Shown: positions 48,001-63,000 of the stretch, in pieces
Position numbering within the stretch: the stretch's first letter is position 1
Layout: each line of letters starts with the position of its first letter
NCBI GenBank assembly: GCA_030141605.1
Contig: JAQGDQ010000120.1
Location: 1 to 64,000 of the forward strand
DNA: 64,000 bases
Reading direction: 5' to 3'
Source of the DNA: Tubiluchus corallicola
Taxonomy: Eukaryota; Priapulida; Priapulimorpha; Priapulimorphida; Tubiluchidae
The notes under the pieces: model-generated
The model's input: the letters and a program-made list of their open reading frames with translations, nothing else
Told to the model about the DNA's origin: nothing
Databases searched by the model: none
Translations under genes and position numbers: made by a program

Positions 48001-51000
48001 ATCAACAACGGCTCTGCTAGATCTAGCTGTTCACCAACAAGCACTGCGGCTAGCTGGAAACCTTTTTGCTGGTAGGTGAATGCTTTTTAATTTAAACACA
48101 GTAACTGTGATTTATTTATTATAACTAGCCACTTCCCATGTATCACTGATGACAATATATTAATTTTTATTGTGTGTAGCTTGTGTGTGAGGCTTGTATG
48201 TATGACTTAGTCTTGATGCAAGATGCACAGTTTTCATTTTAATAATTGTGTGGGCATCATACCAAAAATCAAATGTTTAAGCGTTTCTCATTCATGCCAT
48301 ATTTGAATGTTGGTTTATTTTTAAGCTTGTCTTATAATCATTCTAATGCATTATTTAAATATTTTTGATTGTTGATATTATTTTGCTTAGCTTCAAGTTG
48401 CAAAGTTAAGTTGTTACTGCTTACTAATGTGTCACCTCACATTACCTTTGTGGAATGTGGTGGCTCTGTATTTGAAAGCGTAACCATGATGATTTGTGAA
48501 CATGTTGTGCGGATTTTTTAGCCAAGTGTCTGGCATGTATGACAGTGTGTTTGCATTGTCCTCAGCAACCTCTGAATGCACTTAAGATGAGAATGTTCAC
48601 AAACGTACTCACTCATCAAGGGAATGCCATGTTATGTAAACTGCCATAATACCTCTAATATAATTTTATGTATGAAACGACCAGTGGAACACATGAATGG
48701 TTTATTCATTTTGATATATACTATGTTGAATTATTCTTGCAATCCGGAAGTAGCAGGTTTTCTGTTTTAGGTGCAGCTTATAAATTCATGAAATTGGAAG
48801 AGGATCGTCTAGATAGTGAGCCATGGTGCATGCTTGATGACCGCATTGTTGCTGGATATGCCGATCAACTTCTACTTCACTTAGCAAGGTATACTAGACA
48901 CATGGGATTGACTAAATCCCCATTTTACCTTCATCTTACAGAGGAAAAATTACTCTCAATTGTTTCAAGTCTCTTCTTTTTCCATCTTGTTATTTGAAAA
49001 TTTCTTGGTTAAAGAAGAAGGCAAAGTGGCAGTGGATGAGAAATGTACAGTAACCTTTATTTAGTTTGCCTTGGATTATGTGCTCTGCAGAATCTGCAAT
49101 CACCTTTACCTAGTGTTTACCTAGTCTAATTTTTGTTGGTATGCTTTTGACAGCAAATTCTATTACAAACTGAGTAGCAACCTAATATTTTATAATAGAA
49201 GCAATTGACCAAGTATATCAACCATTTATTCTTGTTTGCTTACGACAGGTTACTTAGTATCTGTATGCATGTGATAGAGGGAATAACACCTGGACCTCCA
49301 TCGACAAAACCTGCTCTTCCTTCTCTTCCTAATCCTCCGTCGCTTAGTCCCATCAAACGGAAAACCACTAAGAAAGATAAGGATGAAAAAGATAAAGAGA
49401 AGGAAAAGGAAAAAGAAAAAGACTCTGGACAAAAAGTAAAAGATGGAGAGAAAGGTATTTTCAGTTGCATTGTATGGCTTTCGTAAGCTACATGTTCTAC
49501 CTTATCTTGAGATTTTTCCTCTGGTAAAAATGATATACTGTAACTTGATGTTCTTATAATAAACATTAGCTTTGCAACTTTTCAGCCACGTATTTTGGTC
49601 ACTATCATACAATTAAAGCTTAAAGTTAGAAACATTCTAAAAGCAGTATTCTAAAATTAACATGAGTCTTTTCACAGTTCCAGTGATTGATGACCAGTTG
49701 TGAAAAGGTCAAAGGTTAAGTGTACCAGACGACACATTTGTGTACACTTAACAATGCCTCGCATCCCCTGGTATTGTAACAGTCCTAATATGTTTTAAAA
49801 GCTAGCTAAAATCTTACATAGTTCATGCTTTCTTGTTCCTAAGCAAGATCCTGCTAGTAAATCATTCTACGCACAGACTAATGCAATATTAAGTAAAGAC
49901 CACGTAAAACAACTGATGTAGCACACGGCTTTGCTTTTCCCGCACGTCGTGTGACGGTTATAATTGAGACGCATTGCTTTGGTACACTTAACCTATGACC
50001 TAGTGAAACTGCACGTGTGCATAACGAAACTGTGAAAAGGCTTATTCTAAAACTAAGCATCTTATATCACTGCACATTGAAAATGACAATAGCTTTACAG
50101 AATCCCATTGTTTTCCAGCTCTGGTTTTAGGCTTTTATGTATTTAGGTTTACAAGCATTCGAATCTGGTTTGCACTTTTGAACAATCGAGAAAGTACATT
50201 CTCTAAAATGAACACCAACTACTGAATTTTGGTGTAGTAATATTTCTGATGTAAATAAAAAGTGGTGTAACCCCATAGCAATTTGCACAATCGCAGCATC
50301 TAAAACAATCACTGGTAATGATAAAATCACCAACTCAGGCTTTTTTCCATTTGATCCAAAATAATACCCCAGCTTTCGACTTACAAACACTGAGTAATTT
50401 GTACCTCGATTCTTTTGCCTTCAACGTTGATCTATCTAATCTTGTATCTTGATAGGGCAAAACGACTGAAACTCGCTCTTCTGCATCCCATTTCATTCAC
50501 CGGAGTGTCCATCTTAGCGTTGGAATTGAAATTGAAAAAGTGTCCTAATTGAAATTTGTGTATATGACTTTCATCTTATTAACACACAAGACACTGTTAT
50601 TTCCTTTGTCCATGGTAACTGAAACATATGGATGTGCAGTATTTAAATGGTCTGACACAGCTTCAGCCTCATTTTTGCAACAGTATCATCCATGTAACTC
50701 CCGTAAAAATCAGGAAACCAATCTTGTTCTTGGCAGAAAGTATTTTCTAATTTTGTCATAAAGCCAATATGTCAATAGCCCTATTCTTGACCAAACATCA
50801 ATACATAGCTAGATGTAAATTAATTTTTGTAACACTGACAGCTACATCGTGGGTATTAGTTTATGTAAAAAGCATTAACGCTTATGGAAACAAAAAGTAG
50901 TTTGGATTGGTATTTGGAATCCTAAGCGGCTCAAGTTGGTCATGCTTCATTGCATTTTCTTACCTCGACTGGCATTAGTCTTTTTTATTGCCAGCAGATT

Positions 51001-54000
51001 ACAAAGCACTAATATTTCAGCTACAGAAAAATCAGAAACACCAAAAGAGAAAAAGGAAGAGAAGGAAAAACAGCAGAAGCAAACTGTGGGATCATTTTAC
51101 AACATTCCTTGTTACATGAACTTGCATGATGTTATGAAAGGTGCATTCAGCAATTATAAGGTTTGTTGCAGCTTTAAATTACATTTTATTGAGAAGTAGT
51201 TGTAGCTGTTTAAGATTTTTATATTTTACTTAATAACCTGTATCTGTGGTTTAATAAAAAATAAACAGTATTTATAGTTGTTAGCATGTAAAACAGTGGT
51301 GTTGCATGATGTGCTAGTAATAATTAATTACGACATTTTTGATAACAATCGTGAGCATCATCGCATTCACCAATTTGAATAAATTACTGTACTATGTACT
51401 TAGTGAACAAAATTTGAGAAATAGGTGTGCAGTTTGTTTTTAGAAGTAGAATCTAGATAAACTCTAAGGTAAAAAATGAGGAACAGTTAAAGCTAAATCG
51501 CTTGTTCCTTATACGGCTTCATATGTAGTTGGCTGTGGTAACTGCCTGTTGTTCTTAATAAAATATTATAGTACCTTAATAAGATAAGGTAGTGATATTA
51601 CCTTTTTTAAAAATGTATAAACAGTATACAGGGGCATCATTTCAATCCTTAAAGCTTTTCAATTTTTTTTACATATGGTAAAATTTGAATTTTCAAATTC
51701 AAGAGTTATGGAGCTACTAAACATGTTTGTATTTTTATCCCATATTTCAGGTGTCTCTCGAGTTAAATGCTATCGACAGATTTGGATCCATGCTCAAAGC
51801 AACACTGGACACACTGTCTACGCTACTGGAAATAGCTGGAATTAAAGAAATGGGCAAAGTTGCAGAAGAATTACTGACTTACTTAAAAACAACGGTTGGA
51901 GTTGAACCTACAGCTACAGTCGTCTGTGTTCAGCAGGTTATTGTAGAACTTGTCTGTGAGCCTTACAGTGTATAATTTAATTTAAAAAACTTTGTTATGA
52001 AAACGTAGCACAAAAACTACTTGCTTTAACAAAATCCAAGTTTTATTTTCTGGTTTATATGCACAGAGCATAACATTTCTGTAATAAAAACAATAAAACT
52101 TTGCTTTGAAATGGCTGACCTTCTATGAGCAGTCTGCTGCTAATGAACTAGCAGTGGTTTAAAAATTGCATTCATTGTGAATTTTATTTCTTTCTCAATG
52201 AACTTTTTTTGCTTTCTTTTCTTCTGTTTTTCTCTCTTATCCCTTTGTTTGATTTCTTCTCTTTTTTGTTTTCATAAATGATCCATTGGTGCTGTTATGT
52301 ATGAATAAGTATAATTTCAGTAGTTTAGAATTTAAATATTGTCCTACCTGAATTGTGACATGCATTTAGTAGTCATGTCTAAAAAAGAAAAAAACTTTTT
52401 GCTAGTCAAATCACTAAATCACCAAAATTTTTTGGAAAAACTAAATTAACTATGAAGAATATAATGTTTTGGCCCACATTAGGGGATTAGGGGATGGCTA
52501 ACTACTGATGGGGCATGATCAGCATTTTTTGGTAATGTGCCAATCAGCTTTGCTATTCACACCTCACAGATGTTACCCACAAAACTTCATTGTTGAAACT
52601 TCATCATTTATAATTTGTAACGATGGTGTGAAATAGTAGTGCAACAAAACAACTTGAATGATTAAAATTTCCTTTGGGATTGAAATGTTTAACCTACTGT
52701 ATATACTGCGGATGCCATTTGAGTGTGGGATCTCATCGGGAGGGCAATTGAATGAAGTATAGTTGCTCCGTGCAATAGGCAAATCATTTCAAACATTCTG
52801 CTGTAAGTTTTGGATATTTTATTTTTACATTTTCTTATAAATTGGACAATTTTCATGGTGTCAATAGTTTGCCAAAAATTAATAATGACCATCTTATTAG
52901 AATTTGTCACCGATCACAACTCCACACACCACTGATCAGTTCAGCCCATGACTGTGGTTAACTGCTAACCTCACCTTATTGAAAATATATTTTTTCAGCT
53001 ATTAAAGTCACTGTTTGGGACAAACTTATCCAGCCATTGGAGTACAGGCCTCCAGGTGAATCCATCTAGGAAACCAGGCAAGGTGACCAGACTGTTGTCA
53101 GTGAAACCAGGTCTTTATCACTGCTGCTTCACGGCTCCCTACACTCAGTTTACACAGAATTTGATGATGTCCGGCAGCCGATCACCTGGTCAGAATGATG
53201 GGAATGTGTCACCTGAGTAAGTTGACAGTGTAATTTGTAAAATGATGGTACATAATGAATAGGGTTGCGTGGTACTTTGTAAAAACTAGTGTGATTTGGC
53301 TTTTCTTTTTTCTTTCTGATAATTACGAAGAAGGAAACTGTATTTCTAGCTTTCATAAACATACCAGTTTAACAACGTCTATCATCTTCTTCATTAGTGT
53401 AATGAGCATGTACTTCAGATATACATTCTGAATTCAATTCTAGCTTAAGTATGTCGTGAAGTAATTTAATATATACACGCCTCCTTTGTAATGCTTGAAT
53501 GTGATATAAAGTACAAGTTCTGTGAAGCATTTGAATTTAACTGATTTGAGGTTATCATATTACTGTCCTTTTTGTCACCACTGGCGGTTTAATTCAGATC
53601 CTAGAGTTTTTTAAACGCTTTTCTGTTAGTAAATATATATGCATGTGAGTGTGTACTTGGTTACATCACTCGCCTTGCATGACGTAAAACATACACTTGC
53701 AATACTAATCATACATTATCTCTGCTGCTAGTTGGCTTGGATGGATGAAGCACAAATTGCACAAGAAAATGCCAACTGTTTTCAAACCTGGAAACCGAGA
53801 AAAAGCCGGACCGATAGCTTCCTATATCCGCCTTTTTGAACCCCTTGTAATTAAAGCGCTGAAGCTTTACACAATAACAAGCTCTATAGACCTGCAAATT
53901 CAGGTGTGTATAACTTAACCAATACAAATAATGAAGTCTTTAATTAAATATATTCTGTATTAGTTAATGCAGCATTTGTATTTATTGTACTGTAAAAATG

Positions 54001-57000
54001 TTAGTACATACGGGTTCAGCTTAAGAGGTCTACAGTGTTAATTGTTGTTTTTATTTTTGTTTTGAGTAACCAAATTCTGCAAGTTATTATGTACTATGTT
54101 CTTGAGTTGATACTCAATTTAATTGTCTAGTCTAGCAGCCTTTTATATTTCTAGACTTTTTTAGATTATAGATATAAATCTTATCCATACAGGTGCTGGA
54201 TTTGTTAGCTCAATTGGTACAACTACGAGTGAACTACTGTCTGCTAGACTCTGATCAAATCTTCATTGGCTTTGTTATACGACAGTTTGAGTACATTGAA
54301 GAAGGGCAAATTAAGTATGTAAAGTGCAGCATATATATAGTATAATGACAACTTAGACTGAGATAAAGTTTTTAATAATGTGATACCTCATTGTTTATAT
54401 CATGGTAGCTTGTTGTTTAGCTGATTCAAGTTAGCAGCTATTAATTAAATTGCATTATAATAAAAAAGACAGGCATCTAACAACACTTCTAGGGATCATG
54501 TAATTGTTAATCGCTTTAGCAAATTTCGGGGAATTGAAATCCTGACCTATAGCTAATGAACCCATCACTTAAATATTTTTGGACTGTATACCAAAAACAA
54601 TTTTGATTGGTTTCTTTTATGGTAAACGTGATTATAGCAAGAGAATTTTAAACAATACCTTGTATGTGTTTTATGTCTTGTTTTCGAGGTTATCATACCC
54701 ATCAGAAGCCGTTCTAGCCCATTAGAAAATTAATTAAAATATTTTTGGCCAGACTTCAGCCTGGTAATCACCAAGAAATCAAAATGGGCATTTTAGTTTC
54801 AAGGTTTTGGGGCTAATATATTCTGACTATATATCTACAAAAATCATTACTTCTGTGTTATTATTTCTGTTGCATTTAAGTGCTAAACAAAAACCTTTGA
54901 CTTTCAGAAATTCAGAAAAACTGATATCTCATATATTTCACTTCCTGGTGTTACTATCCTATGAGAGGTATCATTCAAAGAGTATAATTGGAATGCCGAA
55001 GATCATCCAGTTGTGTGATGGACTTATGGCCAGCGGGCAGTCACCAGTTACTCATGGTAATACATGTATCCCATTCTGCTACACAAATTTCCTTTGTTGT
55101 GCAACATTTTTATTGTTTTGTTTTTGTTTGCATATAAGACATTTGCTAGAGACATGCCCATTGCTTTCCTTTGTTCTGAAATTTACCGGTAAATGCTGTG
55201 TATTAGCAAATAAATTTATATAATATACATCGATACGTGAATTGACTTCGTTCTTTTGCTCTCAACCTGTCATTTCTAACGGTCTGTGTGTGAAGAAGAA
55301 TTAAAAATAATGCTTACTTTAAAAAAAATGCACATATACCAATATATAAATTTGAAAAAGGACATCACTTATAATGTGCTCACAACATAATGTTTAGGTG
55401 AATTTAGCATATTGTCATGTATATTATTGTGTATCAGTATCATGATCTGAAACATAATGTACAGATCAGGTTTATGATAACCCACCAATTAACTTCAAGA
55501 TAATTTTCAAATACATGTGGCAGCAAAAAACGCAATCCAGAGATCCTACAAAACAAAATTTCTAATAACAGAATAGTTTAATTTGGAATCACTAGTTGCT
55601 GCACAATTATTTAATATCTTTAGATATTGAACTGTTATAACCCAGAATTAATAAACCTAATGGTATTAGAAATTAGTGAGTTACATATGAACTCAACAAT
55701 AAACATCTATCACTAATTTAAGGCTAGCTAATGTGACTACAATCTTTATTATCAGTAGGGTTTATTGAAACATAGATCTGTACAAATCTTCATATACTTC
55801 GTTATAAGTTTGCCTAAATCTCTTTGCTTTGTTCTTTTTCATATTGTACAAATTCTTAGGCACATTGATCATAGTTTTCGATTTACTAGTACTATGATTC
55901 ATGTTTTCAGAATGTCATATTTTTAGCATTATATGTGTACTTTCATAGCTATTCCAGCTCTGCAGCCTATAGTAGTTGACTTATTTGCTGCCCGAGGTAC
56001 TGTTACGAAAGCCGATGCTGGAAAAGAACTAGAGACACAGAGAGAAGTTGTTGTGTCAATGCTTTTACGCTTAATACAGTTTTATGAGGTACGATTTACA
56101 GATGTTAGCATGCTAATTTTAATTACTCACTAAGATCATTTATTAACGGGTTTTTGGTTGATAATTTTCTAAAAAACAGGGGTCTTTTCATTGTCTTTCG
56201 GCTATTCAGTAATGACATGGTTTCTTGGCTATTAGGATATTAGAGTTATCAGTCTGAAACTCAGAATGATTTTGTCTGAAATATTTAAATACTATAGATC
56301 TGCTTTTACTATTTACAACTGCTAGCAAACTATACTTGTATTGCTTTTTTTGGCACTCATATTAATTATATGTTTGTTAAAAAAAACTCGAGACGGAAAA
56401 GAAAAATGCCAAAAAGCAAAAATATTTTACAATTTTTACAGAAATTGTTTTTAAATCTCAGAAGGCAGGTTCTTTAGTAGTTTGAACTGAATATTGTTTA
56501 TTTATTTGCAGGTGATGGATTTGTTTACACTAGTTCTACACCATTGCCACAAAGACGAGGAAGACAAGTGGAAACGGTTGTCACGTCAAATTGTTGATAT
56601 TCTTCTGCCACTTTTGGCTAACTTTGAAGTACATTAAAGTTTTTAGATCACATCCAATTACCTCTGAAGAAATGCTTAATCAAACCTCAGTTTTTATTGC
56701 AGATGTACTTTCATTTTTACTTTGTGTACATGTTACACATTTGGCATTTGGTGTGTTTCTAAAATTTTTCTTTGTTCATTTCACAGATTAATTTAGATGA
56801 TCAAGGGGCTCTTGATGTACTACATCGATTGTTTGAATCTGTCGCACCAAGTGTCTTCCGGCCTGTCGATATTTTACTCAATGTGTTGTTGGGACGGCCT
56901 AAACCTTTGGTAAGTTATTCTGTTGTCTGTTTAAATGCAGCAGTCATAAAAAATATAAACGTACTAACCAAAATGCAAAGTAGTCAACAACAACAACAGT

Positions 57001-60000
57001 AATAACAACAATTAGAAGTTTTTTATGGTTTCTAATGTTATTTTGATTCTATGTGTTGTGGAGTGTCGACTTCCTTAAAAATTTCATCAAATTTATTTAT
57101 ATCTTTACTGTTCAATTTTTAAATCCATTGTGGTTTGTTATTTCTGGGTTGAATTTGGTTGAAGATGGCCGGCAAATGGTTTCTATATAATGTTATTGTG
57201 CTTGCGACATTATTATGCTATGATTGAAAAAATCAAATAAATAAAAGGAAATAGCTAGAACTTTTCTGAAATGTTCACGTGTTATTGCCGCTATGTGCAT
57301 TTTATCATAACTTGATCTGACTTTATCATGACTTTAAATTTTTACGATGAATTTTTTTTCAGCTGACCGTACAGAGATTGCAAAGGTGGACATGTTTAGT
57401 CTTAGCAATTTTAAGAGTTCTCATCTGCCAAGCAAAAGAAGAGATTGTGTTGTCACGCCTCCAGGAGCTAGGATTGCTCGTCAGTATTCACACAGACACA
57501 CTTAAAGTACAAGAATATGTCAATGATGAAGCACGTTTGGTAATTCGCCCTGCAGAAGAGACATTAGCCAGGTAAATGTGACATTATTTCACACTTATTT
57601 AAGTCGGTTATCAATTACCTGGCTGACTCACACTGATTTAAACCGCAAATCATTTAACTGATGCCTGTTTTTTATATGAGAGGTGCTTCTTATTTTATTA
57701 AATGAATCATATGCTGTCTGAAACAGCTTATGATCTTCATTATGTAGTTGAGGTTTGAATGTCATTACAACTGGCTTTATACTCTAGTTGTCATGGCATT
57801 TGAATCTAAAAGTCCTGGTTAAAAATTAACATAATTGTGACAAAGATAACTTCCTGTATCTCTAGGTTTCTCATTCAAGTCATCGGAATGCTGAGTGAGA
57901 AGATATCTCATCATGGGAGCACTCCTGCTGCCACACAATATGAAAACTGTTCTTTCCTCAGTCAACAACTTGCTCATTTACTACTCTACGTTATGCACAT
58001 GTTTCAATCTGGTATGTTTGTTTCTGAATTTTCTACCCTAAATCATTTACTTTAGTTTTATTTTACTTCTTAACTTTGCAAAAAGTATTAGGGTGCTTTA
58101 AAACATGTCCTAATGTTTAAGATTTTTCTTATAGTTATTAAGCTTATCGGTTTTTCTTATTTCCAGGTTTAATTGTTAATCAGTAGCCAAGGCGCGTATT
58201 AAATTTTGATTCCATTCTTATGAGGTAATCAACTTAATAGTTGTAATTTTAATCAGAAATCCTGTGGTAAATTGACTATAATATTTATGCTTTTATAGGT
58301 ATTTACCGGCGAGTGGCCACTGCTACAATGACTGTGATACGCGATGAACCACCCAATTTTTACTACAGTGTCATGCAGATAAACACTCACTTCTGGCAGC
58401 TACGCATGACGTATCCAACTCTTTTACTACAATGGTGTAATATTCTCACGCTGCTAAATTACGATGACCAGCCATGGTGGAGTGAATTAATGCAAACTCG
58501 GCGATTGATAACGTCTCCTCAACAAGTGTAAGTTGTGGTGGTCATTTATAAGTTTTATGTTAATAAACAAGTTTTTCGTTAATAAGTGTGAACACTTGCG
58601 GTCAATTTTTTTTAATTATTAGACGTTAACTATAGCTCCATTTTCAAGTCTATTGGTTAAATGGGTAAACAAAATTCTTGAACAGTGCGAATGATAACAG
58701 AGTGCCCGTTCGATCCTACTATTCGAGTAACCCGAACTGAGCTATGTGGCAAATTGTTATTGTACTTCAGACACTTATGCAGCTGCTATAGTCACAATGT
58801 ATATCATGATTACTTAGTTCCATAAACACATTAATTAACTACAGTATTTTCACAATGTTTTGCTTCTACTCTTTAGTGTACCATCTCAACCTGTGATCGA
58901 GGGTCCATTGTCATGGAGTTTAGAACTTGTTCGTCGAGGCGGGCTTGTATTATTCTGTGACTTCGTGGTATGTTTTTTACTATTCTGCCTTGTTCTTTAA
59001 ATTATGTTTATTTTTTTTTTAGTTATCAAATTTATCAGAAAGCCTTTTTTCTTACCTTCAAGCATAAAAATTGTTTTACAACAAGGAAGCATGTTTTTTC
59101 AGTTTTGAATTTTATCCTAACCTATTGTTTTCACTTTTCAGTGTGAAAATCTGAACGATGCAGAACAGATGACTTGGCTTATCGTCAACCATGTCAATGA
59201 TCTAATTGAACTCTATGAAGAGCCACCAGTGCAGGATTTTATATCTGCTATACATCGCAACTCTGCTGCCTCAGGGCTGTTTATTCAAGCTATACATTCT
59301 CGCTGTGATAACTTGGGCACTGTGAGTAAAAGACCGTTTTTGTGGCTTCTACATTTTGTCTTGTAGCAGTGAACTGTCTGTTCCATTCCTTGTTAAGTTT
59401 TTTCTGAAACTATGTGTGTTGCTCTAATTTGAAACTGCACAATTGCCCTGTTACACATTACACACTCACCTTTCATCCTTTGGTTTTTTTCTGAACCTCA
59501 GCATCCAAATTATAATTTGTGTGTATGATATTCTTCGTAATAAAAGGCAAGATACTGTCATTTCTTTCTTTGTTTTTGGTGCTGCACTTTCATTTCATCT
59601 GCCATAGAAAAACACAATGTCTTGCCTTTTGTTGGAATAAGAGCCATGCACACACAAACATGCACTCCAATCTGGATAGCAGACATAAATTATTTTAAAT
59701 TTCATGTTTACATTAAATTAAAATCTAGTCTTTGTGTATTAACAGAGTTGCTAAAATTATTTGAGTCACTAATTTTTCCTCAAAAATCTGAGTACCCCTC
59801 TTAAGGACAACTCGTGTTTAATGAGATCAAATGCTTTAAAAAAAATTTTGATAGCTTGCAGGCCTTTGCATTTGCAATTGTTTTTTATCTTATAGTTTAT
59901 ATTTTATTAGCCGTTGATAGTAAGGAAAACATTGAAGTCATTAGATGCTATACATCCAACGCAAAGTGGACCGCTTGTGGCATTATTAATTGACCGCATT

Positions 60001-63000
60001 CTCTGTACCCACCATGTGTCCGTCGCACGGATGTGTGATACAATCACTTGTCATCGATTAGAGATGTTACTAGCTGAAAATGCTAGAGTAAGTCATATTA
60101 ACGTATTGTTAACGTGTATTTCTTTTGCAAAATTCATGTTAGTGCTAAGTGAGCCGTATTAGCTAAATTTCCATTTAAATGGTATCACCATTGTAGCTGC
60201 TGGTTGTTTGTTTAAACCTCCAGTAACTCTAGTTGGATAAGATGGTATGCTTACGATTACAGATGGACATCCGCAAAACTCTTGTCTCGATAACTATAAT
60301 AATAGCTACTAGAGCAATAGTACATATGTGTTAACCAATGTGCAAAAAGTCAAGATTGATGATTCAGCTAGAAATGAACAGCATGATATATACTCCTTGC
60401 TTACTCTAAACTAGAGTTGAGTATATGTCAGCACCCGTTGGCACATGTATTTTATTTCACATTGTACGCTTGAGTAGTAAACTTACCAAACATTGCTAAG
60501 AACGGGGTTTTGTGTCAATGTTGTAATCGTTCTTTTACTGTGCTACATTTTTTACTTAAAACATTGCAAGATTTATAGCTTTCCTTTTTCTTTTTAGCAC
60601 CATTCTTTTTTTCAAATTATTCGACATTTTAATTTAAGTCTTGAAACATTCTTCATTTTTTCAACCACTAAAATTTTAAACTTCTTTTTGCGGAGTGTTT
60701 GTTCAATGTATCATTTCTTCTTAAAGTGTGTTATGTTTGCGTTTAGATATAATTTTAATGGAAAGATGAAGGAAGCTCTACAGTGTATAAATAAAAATAC
60801 TGGACACATTTATGTTTTCAGCTGTTTGTCAACATTATTTTTAATTTCAGCACTGTGCAGAACAGCTTCCACTTGATGATTTAGATAAATTGATCGACAC
60901 AATGAAAACAAGAGGATTAGTGAAAAGGTGTGTTCACACTGGCACACATTCACACTAGACACTAAGACCTGGCTAAGATCTTTTGTGTTTATATTATAAA
61001 TCAAGTATATTATTTTCACCTATTGTTAAGTATGAGACCTTTTCACTTGGGTTGCAAGATACATTTCAGTTTGGTTTTTGTATTTTGTTGATTCTTTAAT
61101 TCATTGAGATCTGTTGCAACTTGAATGCTGTTCATATTTGCTATCCAGGATCGAATCCAAACTGAAAATGGTTTTGCTCCAAATCTCTCTCATGATATAA
61201 TGAAAATCTTGTGCAGACCAAGATTATGGATTTAATTTATCGTAAACCAAATAGAAAAACATTGGAACATTATATTGAGAACATATCAATATAAGTATTA
61301 ATATGGTAGTGTTTGATTTAAGTTTGCGAGTGTGTATAACAAGTGGTAAAAAGTGAAACGAATCAATTTTGTTTGCATTATTTTTTCATTTTGCTCTTTG
61401 ACATGTATGAAAAAAACTTAAGTTTGGTATTTATTTTTTGTGTATATTTAATTTATGTTGCTACTGCAGGCATGCAAGGTTGATGTCTCTGCTTGCAAAA
61501 GTACATGAAGTGCTGTGCAGTCAACCACGACAAATTCTGAGTCCTGAAAAGTCACATCCACTTTCAACTAACCCACTGCCTGTGATTGATATTAATGTGG
61601 ATAAGGTGAAGTTTTACATAGCATGCACCAATATTGATAAAAAATGCTATTTTAATTAATTTGCTTTTTGACTAGAATTTGCTGTATAAGATTGTTTACT
61701 ATCAGTTTTTCTTTTTTTAGAGAACTGCAATAGCAGAACAACATTTCTTGGCACTTAAAATAATTAGTTATAGATAACTGCCAAGACGCTTTTTTGAGTT
61801 ATTGATTCTTACGCTTTAGGAATGGTTGTTATCAATTGCGGTGGAACAGTGCTGTCGGTCAGATGTTGTGCCAGTCGAGTGCGCAAAGCTGTTAGCAAAC
61901 TTAGAATTCAGCGACATGCTTTCAACAATGAAGCTTTTGGTAAATTAGTTCAATTATTAATTAATATTGAATAGCAATGTTGTCTGTATGCTCTTGTGTT
62001 TTGTCTTAGGGAAGATGTTCAGGTATCAAACTATGGTTATTCATGCAATGCTGTGCACCTAGTTGCATCTGGCCGAGTTTGAGAGTAGCGGAAAAGTGGC
62101 CAAAATCCACATTGTGGTCAGGTTCCTCCTAATGACTCCGAGTATTGTTGTTTTGTGCGTGATGTAAATGATGTGTGTTGTGAGGGGGGCTATGGCAAGT
62201 TTGTAGTTCTTTTAATTCTAGAAGAAATATTTTATGTGCATTTCATTGTCATTGTGCTGTTACTTGATAATTAGGTTTGGTTGCTTTATTTTTATATTTT
62301 TCTGTATTTAAAGCTGATGTAATTTCTCTGATATAACTGATCCTAATAAAAAAGCAGTAGAAAAGCTGTAATTACAGTTGCCCCAGTGAAGTGGACAACT
62401 AGAATTGGTTAGAATTGGTTCTGTTTGCTTGTCCGTTCGTACTTCTATCTGTCACCGCTTTTTCTCAGCTGTGGAATAAAGTAGGAAGTTGACACTCAGG
62501 AGAGGTTTTTTCTCTGCTACTGTGTGATTTCATTGACTTGTTTAGTGACGTGTCTTATCTGATATTTCAATTGTCTGTCATTTTATTGAGTGAAAACATA
62601 TTTTTTCTTATTCTAGAATTTCAATCTTTCGGTTCTGGAAGCAAGCATGGCTCTAGGAGTGAAGAAGACACTGAGTTGTCTTTATGCAATACAAGATATA
62701 ACATCACCAAGCGAACAAATTCACCCGTCCACTAACCTTGACACAAAGGAACATTCATTGTATAAGGCTGCTCATGTTGCTCTGTTGGAGGTTAGCATGT
62801 TGTGCAATTTTCTCTCCAACATTTTTATTAAACTCCCGTAGCGGAAGGGGTTAATGTGTATCAATTCACAAATACAAATAATTAACGAACCATTTTACAA
62901 GTATCCTAATAATCATGCAAAAGCCTGGTGTCCTATTATTTTGTTATGTACCTGTTCAATTGGATAATTTTTAGTAAATTTTTGTGAGTCAGTACTTTCC

